Below, piece by piece: positions 1 through 7,271 of a DNA stretch of 64,000 bases. The notes beneath the pieces were generated by a model, which saw nothing but the letters and a program-made list of their open reading frames with translations, was not told where the DNA came from and made no database searches. The translations under genes and the position numbers were made by a program. The stretch lies in contig JACKIV010000001.1 of assembly GCA_020638285.1 (NCBI GenBank), positions 186,001-250,000 of the forward strand, given 5' to 3'. Source of the DNA: Rhodospirillales bacterium (GTDB lineage Bacteria > Pseudomonadota > Alphaproteobacteria > Micavibrionales > Micavibrionaceae). Numbering within the stretch: position 1 is the first letter of the stretch; every line of letters begins with the position of its first letter.

Positions 1-1
1 C

Positions 2-691
2 CGCCCAGATGGGTCATCCCCACGCATTACCTCAATCGCCGTTAGAAATCTAAAAACAGCACAAACCCAATCATTTTCTATTCACAAATTTGGTGAATTA
101 AGATCGCTTGCCGCAAATGATTTAGAAAATCATTACGATGATCTTGAAAAAGAAATGCTCGAAAGTTTTTATAAATTTGTAGGCGATAAGCGTGATTATA
201 AATGGCTTCACTGGAATATGAGGGATGAAAATTACGGATTTCATGCGCTGGAATTAAGGGCAAAAATTTTGGGATTGGATGAAACAAAAATCCACGTAAT
301 TCAAGATGACAAAAAATTCGATTTGGCGCGTATTTTGATAAGCGTTTACGGTAGAAACTATGCATCACATCCGCGCCTGCAAAGCGTGATGGAACTGAAT
401 AAAATACATACAAAAAATTTTAAAACGGGGGAAGAAGAAGCGCATTTATTTCAGAGCCGAGACTATGTCGCCCTCCATCAATCAACATTATCTAAAGTAG
501 ATATTGTTGCAAGCATATGTAATCAAACTTATGAAGGGACGTTAAAAACAAACGCTTCTTTTTGGGATAGAAACGGCGGAAGCATAACCGGTATTATTCA
601 CTGGCGACAAGAACACCCAGCAATTATCAGCTTGTCGATTCTTGCAAACATCATCTTTGGCATTAACCTGATATGGGGTCTATTAAAATGA
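2..691 (+). CDS. Uncharacterised protein with C-terminal membrane helix, 5' truncated by window edge
   Basis: The frame is open from the first bases of the window with no stop, so the gene begins outside it. The internal ATG at 155 is probably not the start, because 51 good codons precede it. About 229 residues are visible. Recognisable blocks are HWNMRDENYGF followed by LELRAKILG, then FDLARIL, HPRLQSVMELN and LHQSTLSKVD. The last 25 residues form one hydrophobic helix ending GINLIWGLLK, so the protein may be tail-anchored. I cannot name the family. The spacing of acidic residues and the block around HWN...LELR vaguely recall RNase H-like 3'-5' exonucleases, but this is speculation. Its stop overlaps the recombinase start (ATGA at 688-691), so the two are translationally coupled. 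It is markedly AT-rich, consistent with mobile cargo. Confidence 0.75.
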   Translation, partial: RPDGSSPRITSIAVRNLKTAQTQSFSIHKFGELRSLAANDLENHYDDLEKEMLESFYKFVGDKRDYKWLHWNMRDENYGFHALELRAKILGLDETKIHVIQDDKKFDLARILISVYGRNYASHPRLQSVMELNKIHTKNFKTGEEEAHLFQSRDYVALHQSTLSKVDIVASICNQTYEGTLKTNASFWDRNGGSITGIIHWRQEHPAIISLSILANIIFGINLIWGLLK

Positions 692-2211
692 AAAAATCCA
701 TCATTCTCGTCCGCGTATCCAGTAAAGAACAGGAAGACGGCTTTTCGCTGGAAGCCCAGCTTAGCAATTTGCAAACCTACGCCCAGTGTAAAGACCTTGA
801 TGTAATTCAGGTTTTTCGCATTATTGAGTCATCAACCAAAGGACAGCGCCCCGAATTTGAACGGATGATTGACTTTATCCGCCAGCAGCCCCAGCGCATT
901 GCTTTGATTGTCGATTGCGTTGACCGTTTGCAGCGCAGCTTTACCCATACGCCCGTTCTGGATGCCCTGATGCGCGAGGACAAGCTGGAAATCCATTTTG
1001 TCCGCGAAGGCAATGTTCTGGACAAAAATGCCACCAGCAGCCAGAAGCTGATGTGGAATATGGGCGTTGTCATGGCGCAGTCTTACACCGACCAGCTTTC
1101 GGATAACGTCAAGCGCAGCGTCAGGCACAAGATCAGCAAGGGCGAGTGCATCTATCAAGCGCCGCTGGGCTATCTGAACGCTGTAGATGCGGATTCCGGC
1201 CACAACACCGTTATCCTTGATAAGGAACGGGCCTTTCTGGTCAAGAAGCTGTTTACCGAGTATGCGACCGGCACAGTGTCACTGCACGAACTGGCGCGGC
1301 GTTCCAAGGGCTGGGGCTTACGGACGAAAAAGGGTCATCCGGTCAGCGTTCAAACGTTATCCAATATGTTCCGCAACCCATTTTATTACGGCATGATGCG
1401 GGTCAAGGAACAGCTATACCCCCATGCCTATCCCGCCCTGATCGATAAAGCCCTGTTTGAAGCCTGCGAACGGGTCTACAGCAAGCCGAACGCCCATAAT
1501 GCCGCCCCAGCCACCAGCGACCTTCCCTTTACCCTGAACGGGCTGATTTCATGCGCCCTGACGGGCCGCCGCGTATCCTGTGATCTGAAAAAGGGTAAAT
1601 ACGTCTATCTCATCACCCGCGACCCGAAGGACACGGCCAAAAAGGTCTGGATACCGGAAAAGGTCGTGATGGATCAGATCAGGGATGTTATTCATTCCAT
1701 CACTATCCCGCAGGACGTTCTGGAGCCGATGGTCGATTACCTGCGCCAGAGCCATGAAACCGAAACCCAGCACTATCAGGACACGGTTGCAGCCCTGCAA
1801 CAGGAAGCCGCCGACCTGACCAAAAAACTAAGCCGTCTGACTGATTGCCTGCTGGACGGGAGTATTACTAAGGACATATATGCCCAGAAGCATGATGAAC
1901 TGCAAAACCGCCGCATAGAAATTAACCAGCTTTTAGAAAAGAACACTGCTGGTGATGGGCAATTCAAAATCGCCCTGTCTACCTTGCTTAGCCTGTCTTC
2001 CCGGATCGGCCAACTGTTCGACAGTTCGACACCTGCTGAAAAACGCCGTCTGATAGGGTTTGTATTTTCGAACTTGGAAATGGAAGGCTCAAAGCTGCGG
2101 TTTTCCTTGCGAAAACCCTTCGACCTGTTTGCCGATCTAAGTGATTGTAAAGATTGGCGTCCCCTACGGGAATCGAACCCGTGTTGCCGGAATGAAAATC
2201 CGGTGTCCTAG
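688..2211 (+). CDS. Large serine recombinase (integrase) of an integrative element
   Basis: Site-specific DNA recombinase of the resolvase/invertase superfamily, 507 residues. The N-terminal catalytic domain opens ILVRVSSKEQEDGFSLEAQ, with the nucleophile probably Ser11, and continues to VDRLQRSF. A Recombinase domain follows (around PLGYLNA and NPFYYGMMRV). Next is a zinc-ribbon position that has lost most cysteines (LISCALTGRRVSC), then a coiled coil at roughly residues 350-415. I chose the ATG at 688, which overlaps the upstream stop and has GGGG about 10 bases before it, over the ATG at 673. The final codons (WRPLRESNPCCRNENPVS) are read from the antisense of the tRNA-Glu gene, and the stop at 2209-2211 lies inside that gene. 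Integration at the tRNA 3' end probably created this carboxyl terminus. Confidence 0.9.
   Translation: MKKSIILVRVSSKEQEDGFSLEAQLSNLQTYAQCKDLDVIQVFRIIESSTKGQRPEFERMIDFIRQQPQRIALIVDCVDRLQRSFTHTPVLDALMREDKLEIHFVREGNVLDKNATSSQKLMWNMGVVMAQSYTDQLSDNVKRSVRHKISKGECIYQAPLGYLNAVDADSGHNTVILDKERAFLVKKLFTEYATGTVSLHELARRSKGWGLRTKKGHPVSVQTLSNMFRNPFYYGMMRVKEQLYPHAYPALIDKALFEACERVYSKPNAHNAAPATSDLPFTLNGLISCALTGRRVSCDLKKGKYVYLITRDPKDTAKKVWIPEKVVMDQIRDVIHSITIPQDVLEPMVDYLRQSHETETQHYQDTVAALQQEAADLTKKLSRLTDCLLDGSITKDIYAQKHDELQNRRIEINQLLEKNTAGDGQFKIALSTLLSLSSRIGQLFDSSTPAEKRRLIGFVFSNLEMEGSKLRFSLRKPFDLFADLSDCKDWRPLRESNPCCRNENPVS
2155..2211. other. Probable attachment-site junction: recombinase 3' end overlapping tRNA-Glu 3' half
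   Basis: The last 57 bases of the recombinase gene are the 3' half of the minus-strand tRNA-Glu gene. The element lies on the 3' side of the tRNA, the usual geometry for tRNA-targeted integration, and the tRNA reads intact. The exact crossover cannot be fixed without the other junction, which lies left of the window. A second copy of part of this 57-base stretch is predicted there. Confidence 0.6.
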
Positions 2212-2230
2212 GCCTCTAGACGAAGGGGAC
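2155..2230 (-). tRNA. tRNA-Glu (anticodon TTC)
   Basis: On the minus strand the sequence starts GTCCCCTTCGTCTAGAGG and ends TAGGGGACGCCA, giving a 7-bp acceptor stem. The anticodon loop is ATTTTCAT with TTC central, the T-loop is GGTTCGAATCC, and CCA is encoded. Length is 76 bases. All arms pair, so the gene looks functional despite serving as the insertion site of the neighbouring element. It decodes GAA and GAG codons. Confidence 0.97.
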
Positions 2231-2263
2231 TTGAAAAACAAGTCATCTGCAAAAGCTCGGCTC

Positions 2264-2291
2264 TTTATAATGGGTTCTCTTCAAAAATCAA
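2264..2291 (-). promoter_or_regulatory. Predicted sigma70-type promoter of tRNA-Glu
   Basis: On the minus strand TTGATT (2291-2286) is followed after 16 bases by TATAAA (2269-2264). Transcription would start near 2257, about 27 bases before the tRNA 5' end, a normal leader length. This is read by eye only. Confidence 0.5.
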
Positions 2292-2296
2292 GCATC

Positions 2297-2330
2297 TCAT
2301 GACGAAATCCGGGGAATGTTTGCGTCATGA
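2297..2330 (-). terminator. Candidate hairpin terminator of accD
   Basis: TCATGACG (2297-2304) and CGTCATGA (2323-2330) form a perfect 8-bp inverted repeat about 70 bases after the accD stop. In the accD direction a short T-rich run (GATTTTT) follows about 7 bases later. The loop is long (18 bases), so terminator strength is doubtful. It sits just upstream of the tRNA promoter and would insulate it. Confidence 0.4.
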
Positions 2331-2401
2331 CTGTAAGCCAATGATTTTTCATGAACTTTTATTCTCAGGCGAAGCCCGGAACAGGTGACAGGGCACTCAT
2401 C

Positions 2402-3460
2402 CTAATCTTTTCCGGAGCGGCGGCGGCGCGTTGCGGCGGTCTGGTTCGCAGCGGCAGGCAAGGGCAGAGGGGTTTTTCCCCGCAAAGCCGGGAGACGCGC
2501 AACATTCCCGGCGGCGCGGGCGAGTGGCCCTACGGCGACTTTGCCCCCGTTATCACGGGGCGGCGATTTTCGACCGTTGGATCGGCCCGTTGTTCCATTT
2601 TTCCCCGTCTGGCGCTCCATCAAAAGATTCAGAATCCGCCCGATTGTCTCGTTCTGGGACGCACGCGGCACAACCATATCGACCATACCATGCGCCAGAA
2701 GATATTCGGCGGTCTGGAAATTGGGAGGAAGCTGTTCCCGGATGGTTTCTTCGATGACCCGCTTTCCGGCAAAGCCGATGGTCGCGCCTGGTTCGGCAAT
2801 ATGAATATCCCCGACCATGGCGAACGAAGCGCTGACCCCTCCCGTCGTGGGATCTGTCAAAAGGACCAGATAAGGCAATCCAGCTTCCTTGACCATGCGG
2901 ACGGCAACGACGGAGCGAGGCATTTGCATCAAGGATAAAATCCCCTCCTGCATCCGCGCGCCGCCGGAGGATGGAATACAAATCAGGGCGGCGCGTTCAC
3001 GAACGGCGGTTTCTGCGGCCTTGACAATGCCCTCGCCCACGCCAGCGCCCATGGATCCGCCCATGAAATCAAAGTCAAAAGCCGCTACAACGGCGTTCTG
3101 ATCCCCGATTCGGCCCAAAGCCACACGAATCGCATCGTCCCGGCCTGTTTTTGCCCTCGCTTCGCTTAAACGGTCGGAATACTTCTTTTTGTCTCGAAAA
3201 CGCAGCGGATCGGCGGGCGCAGGGGGAACGGAGATATCCTGAAAAGGTGACTCGCCAAACAGAATGCTCAGGCGGTCAGCCACGGAAATCCTCAAATGAT
3301 GCCCGCAATGATGGCAAACGCCCAGATTTTCAGTCAGTTCGCGATGAAACAGCATTCCATCGCATGCCGGGCACTTCTGCCACAGGGCATCGGGGATTTC
3401 CTTTTGATCCGAAACGAAAGACCGGATCTTGGGCCGGATGAAATTGGTCAGCCAGTTCAT
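2402..3460 (-). CDS. accD: Acetyl-CoA carboxylase carboxyltransferase subunit beta
   Basis: Beta subunit of the carboxyltransferase half of acetyl-CoA carboxylase, which moves CO2 from carboxybiotin to acetyl-CoA to make malonyl-CoA for fatty acid synthesis. It has 352 residues. The N-terminal C4 zinc ribbon is visible as CPAC...CHHC, followed by the crotonase-like carboxyltransferase fold (FMGGSMGAGVGEGI, PSSGGARMQEG, TDPTTGGVSASFAM). I start at MNWLTNFIRPKIRSF, the typical alphaproteobacterial beginning, not at the ATG eight codons upstream. The last 60 or so residues are a basic, low-complexity tail rich in R, G, P and A, longer than in many homologues. accB and accC of the same complex lie at 34-36 kb. 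No folC partner follows; the tRNA and the integrated element lie downstream instead. Confidence 0.95.
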   Translation of the reverse strand: MNWLTNFIRPKIRSFVSDQKEIPDALWQKCPACDGMLFHRELTENLGVCHHCGHHLRISVADRLSILFGESPFQDISVPPAPADPLRFRDKKKYSDRLSEARAKTGRDDAIRVALGRIGDQNAVVAAFDFDFMGGSMGAGVGEGIVKAAETAVRERAALICIPSSGGARMQEGILSLMQMPRSVVAVRMVKEAGLPYLVLLTDPTTGGVSASFAMVGDIHIAEPGATIGFAGKRVIEETIREQLPPNFQTAEYLLAHGMVDMVVPRASQNETIGRILNLLMERQTGKNGTTGRSNGRKSPPRDNGGKVAVGPLARAAGNVARLPALRGKTPLPLPAAANQTAATRRRRSGKD

Positions 3461-3562
3461 AAGCGGTCCGTTTTGTCTCCCCAAAAGCCCGTTCGGGACA
3501 GCGTTTTCAACGCCTTGTCTTTGAGCGGTCCTCTTTATCCGCGATTCTCCCCGGCAAAGTCA

Positions 3563-3624
3563 AGAGAAAAGAGAAATGCAAACCATTATCCTTTTGAAAT
3601 ATAATGGTTTACATTTCTATTCTC
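3563..3624. repeat. Long inverted repeat in the accD/ispH divergent promoter region
   Basis: Two arms, about 3563-3589 and 3601-3624, pair almost perfectly around an 11-base centre. The core AAACCATTAT...ATAATGGTTT is exact, and GAAATG/CATTTC extends it. The position between two divergent genes argues against a simple terminator. It could be an operator or a cruciform. I do not recognise a known regulator's consensus. Confidence 0.7.
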
Positions 3625-3738
3625 CTCGTTTTCGCGGAGGCAAGACAAGAAAACCGGGGCGGCGGCTCCAAAACGGAGCTTTGATTCGCTGTGCGCGATT
3701 TGCTAGGGTTCCAAGTACGAAACAGGGCGGAAACAGGG

Positions 3739-4692
3739 ATGAACAAGCCACCTCTTACTATTCTTCTGGCCGCCCCGCGCGGATTTTGCGCGGGCGTGGA
3801 CCGGGCGATTCAGATCGTTGAGCGCACGCTTGAAACATTCGGCGCGCCGGTCTATGTGCGCCACGAAATCGTCCATAATAAGTACGTGGTGGACGGGCTG
3901 CGGCGCAAGGGCGCGGTGTTTGTCGAGTCTTTGGAAGAAATACCGGATGACGGGCGCCCCGTGATCTTTTCTGCCCACGGCGTTCCCAAAAGCGTCCCCC
4001 AAGAAGCCCGGCGGCGCGAGATGTTCTTTATCGACGCGACTTGTCCTCTGGTCAGCAAGGTCCACCGCGAGGCCGAGCGCCACCATGCGCAGGGCCGGCA
4101 TATCATCCTGATCGGCCATGCCGGACATCCGGAGGTCGTGGGCACGATGGGCCAGCTTCCCCCCGGCGCCGTAAGTCTGGTGGAAACCCTCGCGGATGTT
4201 GAAAGTCTGGAGATCGATTCGCCGGACTCACTGGCCTATTGCACCCAGACGACTCTCTCGGTGGACGACACTGCCGACATCGTGGCAGCCTTGAAAACTC
4301 GGTTTCCAGACATTGCCGGGCCGCACCGCGAGGATATCTGTTACGCCACCACGAACCGGCAGGCCGCCGTCAAGGCGCTTGCGCCCTGCTGTGACGCCCT
4401 CATCGTCGTCGGCGCGCCCAATTCGTCCAATTCCATGCGTCTGGCGGATGTGGCGCGAGCGGCGGGGTGCGGGCATGCTTTTCTGGTCCAGCGCGCGGAG
4501 GAAATTCATTGGGAAAACCTGTCGAACCTGAGGACTCTGGGCCTGTCGGCGGGGGCGTCCGCCCCGGAAATTCTCGTGGATGAAGTCATCGCCGCCGCCC
4601 GCGCACACTTCACTGTGCAGGTCGAGGAGGTTGCCGTGACACAGGAAAACGTCGAGTTCAAACTCCCTAAAATTCTGGACGCACGCGCATGA
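3739..4692 (+). CDS. ispH: 4-hydroxy-3-methylbut-2-enyl diphosphate reductase
   Basis: Last enzyme of the MEP isoprenoid pathway. It reduces HMBPP to IPP and DMAPP with a 4Fe-4S cluster. The three cluster cysteines are visible in PRGFCAGVDRA, DATCPLVSKVH and DICYATTNRQ. The substrate-binding motifs SAHGVP, GHAGHPEVVG and GAPNSSNS are also present. Length is 317 residues, normal for the family. The ATG at 3739 is preferred over the one at 3691 because homology begins at MNKPPLTILLAAPRGF and AGGGCGG lies 8 bases upstream. The gene overlaps the following ATPase gene by 4 bases (ATGA). Confidence 0.97.
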   Translation: MNKPPLTILLAAPRGFCAGVDRAIQIVERTLETFGAPVYVRHEIVHNKYVVDGLRRKGAVFVESLEEIPDDGRPVIFSAHGVPKSVPQEARRREMFFIDATCPLVSKVHREAERHHAQGRHIILIGHAGHPEVVGTMGQLPPGAVSLVETLADVESLEIDSPDSLAYCTQTTLSVDDTADIVAALKTRFPDIAGPHREDICYATTNRQAAVKALAPCCDALIVVGAPNSSNSMRLADVARAAGCGHAFLVQRAEEIHWENLSNLRTLGLSAGASAPEILVDEVIAAARAHFTVQVEEVAVTQENVEFKLPKILDARA

Positions 4693-5444
4693 GACTTTCG
4701 GGCCGCGACTTTCTGGATCAGCCCCGCAAGGCCATCACCCTGATCGGCATGTCCGGGGTCGGAAAGAGCCACACAGCGTGCAGGCTTTCGGATTGGGGCT
4801 GGCACAATTATTCGTGCGATTATCTGATTGGCACGCACTACCTCAAGGAAGCCGTCCGGGGCGATGGGGTCATGAGCCCGGACAATATCGCGGGTCTGTC
4901 GGATTTTGTGGGGCAAATCGGTGGCGAGGACAAGGGCGGCGTGGGGCTGGAGGAATTCCGGCGGCGACAAAGACTCTATTACGAGGCCGAATGCGCGGTT
5001 CTGCGAGACGTTGGCAAGGGTCTGGATGCTGCGGCAAGTCGGAATTTCGTTAATGACTCTTCGGGGAGTCTGTGCGAGGTGGAAGACGAAACCATTCTGG
5101 CGCAGGTCGGTGCGAAAACCCTGTTCGTTTACCTGAAGGCCGGGCAGGAAGATCATCCTGCGATTCTGGCCCGCGCCGTGGAGTGTCCCAAGCCGCTTTA
5201 CTTTCCGCCTGCGTTTTTCGATGCGAACCTGAAGGCGTATTGTTCTGACTTCGGGATCGCGAGAGTGGGAGACATCACTCCAGGCGCGTTCTTAAGCTGG
5301 ATTTTCCCGCGCCTGTTTCAATCCCGTCTGCCGAAATATCAGCGTCTGGCGGATCGCTATGGCGTAACGATTCCGGCGGCGAAGGTGAACGCGGCGGCCT
5401 CCGAAGCCGATTTTCTGGATCTGATCGCGGAAGCCCTGGGATAA
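4689..5444 (+). CDS. P-loop ATPase of unknown role, coupled to ispH
   Basis: A 251-residue soluble protein with a clear Walker A motif near the N-terminus (GMSGVGKSHT, about residues 20-29), in a shikimate-kinase-like context (AITLI strand before the loop). No other motif is recognised. DCAxL-type Walker B is not obvious; LFVYLKAG at mid-protein could be the second core strand. It starts inside the ispH stop (ATGA at 4689-4692), so expression is coupled to isoprenoid synthesis, although a functional link is not established. It may be a small-molecule or nucleotide kinase. Downstream is a 158-base gap with nothing recognisable, then the inverted-repeat element. Confidence 0.8.
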   Translation: MRLSGRDFLDQPRKAITLIGMSGVGKSHTACRLSDWGWHNYSCDYLIGTHYLKEAVRGDGVMSPDNIAGLSDFVGQIGGEDKGGVGLEEFRRRQRLYYEAECAVLRDVGKGLDAAASRNFVNDSSGSLCEVEDETILAQVGAKTLFVYLKAGQEDHPAILARAVECPKPLYFPPAFFDANLKAYCSDFGIARVGDITPGAFLSWIFPRLFQSRLPKYQRLADRYGVTIPAAKVNAAASEADFLDLIAEALG

Positions 5445-5602
5445 TTCGTTGAAATCTGGTGCACCGGACTGGATGAATCCATGAACTGAAAGTTGTCATT
5501 GCCTGTCAATGCTTGCAATAGTATGAGATTCGAGAGGGTTATCCCCTGAAAGAGAAAGTATAGAAACCACATGATTCAGGGCAAAACCTCTACTCCGAGT
5601 TC

Positions 5603-5774
5603 TTTTAGTGTCTTTTTTAAAAATCAGAATCGGGTTGAGTGCGGGTTGATCCTTTGATTCACTTGTGAAGTGTTCGACGTTTTACAAAGAGGATCAAATG
5701 GTATGGACGCCCGACACTCGCAAGGATTATGCCCGCAGGACATCCGGTTCTGATTTTTAAAAAAGACACTAAAA
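5603..5774. mobile_element. MITE-like element derived from an IS5-family insertion sequence
   Basis: Terminal inverted repeats of about 31 bases (5603-5633 and 5744-5774) match at 30 of 31 positions and bracket a 172-base element. Inside, an ATG at 5698 with AGAGG upstream begins a 20-codon frame opening MVWTPDTRKDYARR, which resembles the start of IS5-family transposases. It runs into the right repeat and stops at 5758-5760. This suggests an internal deletion derivative keeping the IS promoter and first codons. A TA target duplication is possible but ambiguous. The right repeat overlaps the ferredoxin stop codon. The 158 bases before the element (5445-5602) show nothing recognisable. Confidence 0.8.
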
Positions 5775-6110
5775 CGGCTCTTTGGTTCCGGGTAGAGCGA
5801 CGATCAGGCCGTCAAGGTCTTCGCGCATGAAAATCTGGCATGACAGGCGCGAGGATTTACGCAGATCGAACGCCAGATCGAGCATGTCTTCTTCGCTCTC
5901 CGTCCTCCCGCTCTCGCCCTCGGGGAGGCATTTTTGCCACCAGTCGGGATGAACATAGACATGGCATGTCGCGCAGGCGAGCGATCCGCCGCACGCCCCT
6001 TCGATCTCGCGGATATTATGCTTTTGCGCGATTTCCATCACGGACAGGCCAAGGGGGGCGTCGACAGTCAGTCGCTCCCCCGTTTTGCGGACAAAAGTCA
6101 TTTTCGGCAT
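5769..6110 (-). CDS. Adrenodoxin-type 2Fe-2S ferredoxin
   Basis: Small electron carrier of 113 residues with the plant/vertebrate-type fold. Cluster cysteines are in ACGGSLACATCHVYV (the C-x5-C-x2-C pattern), with the fourth in RLSCQI near residue 90. The acidic loop ESEEDMLDLAFD is typical of ISC-associated ferredoxins (Fdx/FdxB), which feed electrons to iron-sulfur cluster assembly. It follows the cysteine desulfurase gene by 18 bases on the same strand, supporting that role. Its stop codon TAG lies within the terminal repeat of the adjacent MITE, so the element inserted at the very end of the gene. The C-terminus VALPGTKEPF looks native in length. Confidence 0.93.
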   Translation of the reverse strand: MPKMTFVRKTGERLTVDAPLGLSVMEIAQKHNIREIEGACGGSLACATCHVYVHPDWWQKCLPEGESGRTESEEDMLDLAFDLRKSSRLSCQIFMREDLDGLIVALPGTKEPF

Positions 6111-6128
6111 GGTCTTCTGGCGCGGTTT

Positions 6129-7268
6129 TCAGATGGCGCGCGCCCCTCGTGTTTTCAAGCGGTTTGTCATGGTTTCGAACGCCGTGAGGAAGCGGTCGAT
6201 ATCCTCGCCTGTCGTATCCCATCCCATTGAGACACGCAAGGCGCAAGAGGCAAGGTCTTCCGAAATGCCCATGGCGCGCAAGGTCGGGCTGGGCTTGACC
6301 ACGCCGCTGGAACAGGCAGAGCCGGAACTGATAGCCACTCCTTCAAGATCCATGTGCATGAGAGCGGTCTGGGATGTCAGGCCGGGCAAGGCCAGAAGAC
6401 TCGTGTTGGCCACGCGCGGCGCGGCGCGACCGAAGAACCGGACACTCGGCGTGACGGCCTCCACGCGTGATTCGAGTGAGTCGCGTAAGACAGAAAGTCT
6501 GGCATATGAACCCAGACCTTCGCGAGCCTCGCATGCGGCAACACCAAAGGCCACGATCCCGGGGACGTTCTCCGTTCCCGCTCGGGCCTGTTTTTCCTGT
6601 CCGCCGCCGCGCAGAAAAACGGGCGGAGGCTGACACGATCCCAGAACAAGCGCGCCAGAACCGGGCAGACCGCCGATCTTGTGGGCGGACAAGGTCAGGA
6701 AATCTGCCCCCAGCAGGCCCATGTCTATCGGAATACGCCCGGCGGCCTGCGCTGCATCGATATGAAGAGCGGCGTTGCATCGGCGTGCGAGAGTCAGAAC
6801 GTCCAGAACGGGTTGAATGACCCCGGTTTCGTTATTGACCCACATCAAGCAGATCAGGGCAGGCGGCGCACCGGTTTTGATAAGGGATTCGATGGCGCTC
6901 AGATCGACAAGCCCTTCCGGCGTGACGGGGATGCGCTCGGCTTGCGGCGCTGCTTCCAGAATCGAAGGGTGTTCGATGGCGCTGACCAGAACGCGCTGGC
7001 CTGCAAAGGCCGATAAAACGGTGTTGTTGGCCTCGGTTGCGCCGGAATTGAAAAAGACCTGAGTCGGATCGACGCCGACCAGAGCCGCCACCTGTGCGCG
7101 GGAGTCTTCAACCTCGCCCCGGGCCTTGCGTCCGAAACTGTGGACCGAAGAGGGATTGGCGGGATTTGCGGGCCATGCGCGCAGACGTGCCAAAACGGAT
7201 GCCCGCAACGGGGCAGAGGCATTATAATCAAGATAAACGGAGTCAGATTTCATGCGTTGCGCCGCCAT
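6129..7268 (-). CDS. Cysteine desulfurase (NifS/IscS-like)
   Basis: PLP enzyme that removes sulfur from cysteine as a persulfide for iron-sulfur clusters and thiolation, 379 residues. The N-terminus has LDYNASAP, and the family SGATEANN motif is present. The PLP lysine lies in LSAHKIGGLPGSG, and GGGQEKQARAGTENV is typical. The catalytic cysteine is in SSGSACSSG. The ATG at 7268 has AAGGGG 6-7 bases upstream and lies just after the terC stop; an ATG at 7253 is the alternative. It is not beside iscU, iscR or suf genes. Its partners here are a ferredoxin downstream and terC upstream, probably one operon. Assigning it as the housekeeping iscS is therefore uncertain. Confidence 0.93.
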   Translation of the reverse strand: MAAQRMKSDSVYLDYNASAPLRASVLARLRAWPANPANPSSVHSFGRKARGEVEDSRAQVAALVGVDPTQVFFNSGATEANNTVLSAFAGQRVLVSAIEHPSILEAAPQAERIPVTPEGLVDLSAIESLIKTGAPPALICLMWVNNETGVIQPVLDVLTLARRCNAALHIDAAQAAGRIPIDMGLLGADFLTLSAHKIGGLPGSGALVLGSCQPPPVFLRGGGQEKQARAGTENVPGIVAFGVAACEAREGLGSYARLSVLRDSLESRVEAVTPSVRFFGRAAPRVANTSLLALPGLTSQTALMHMDLEGVAISSGSACSSGVVKPSPTLRAMGISEDLASCALRVSMGWDTTGEDIDRFLTAFETMTNRLKTRGARAI

Positions 7269-7271
7269 GTT

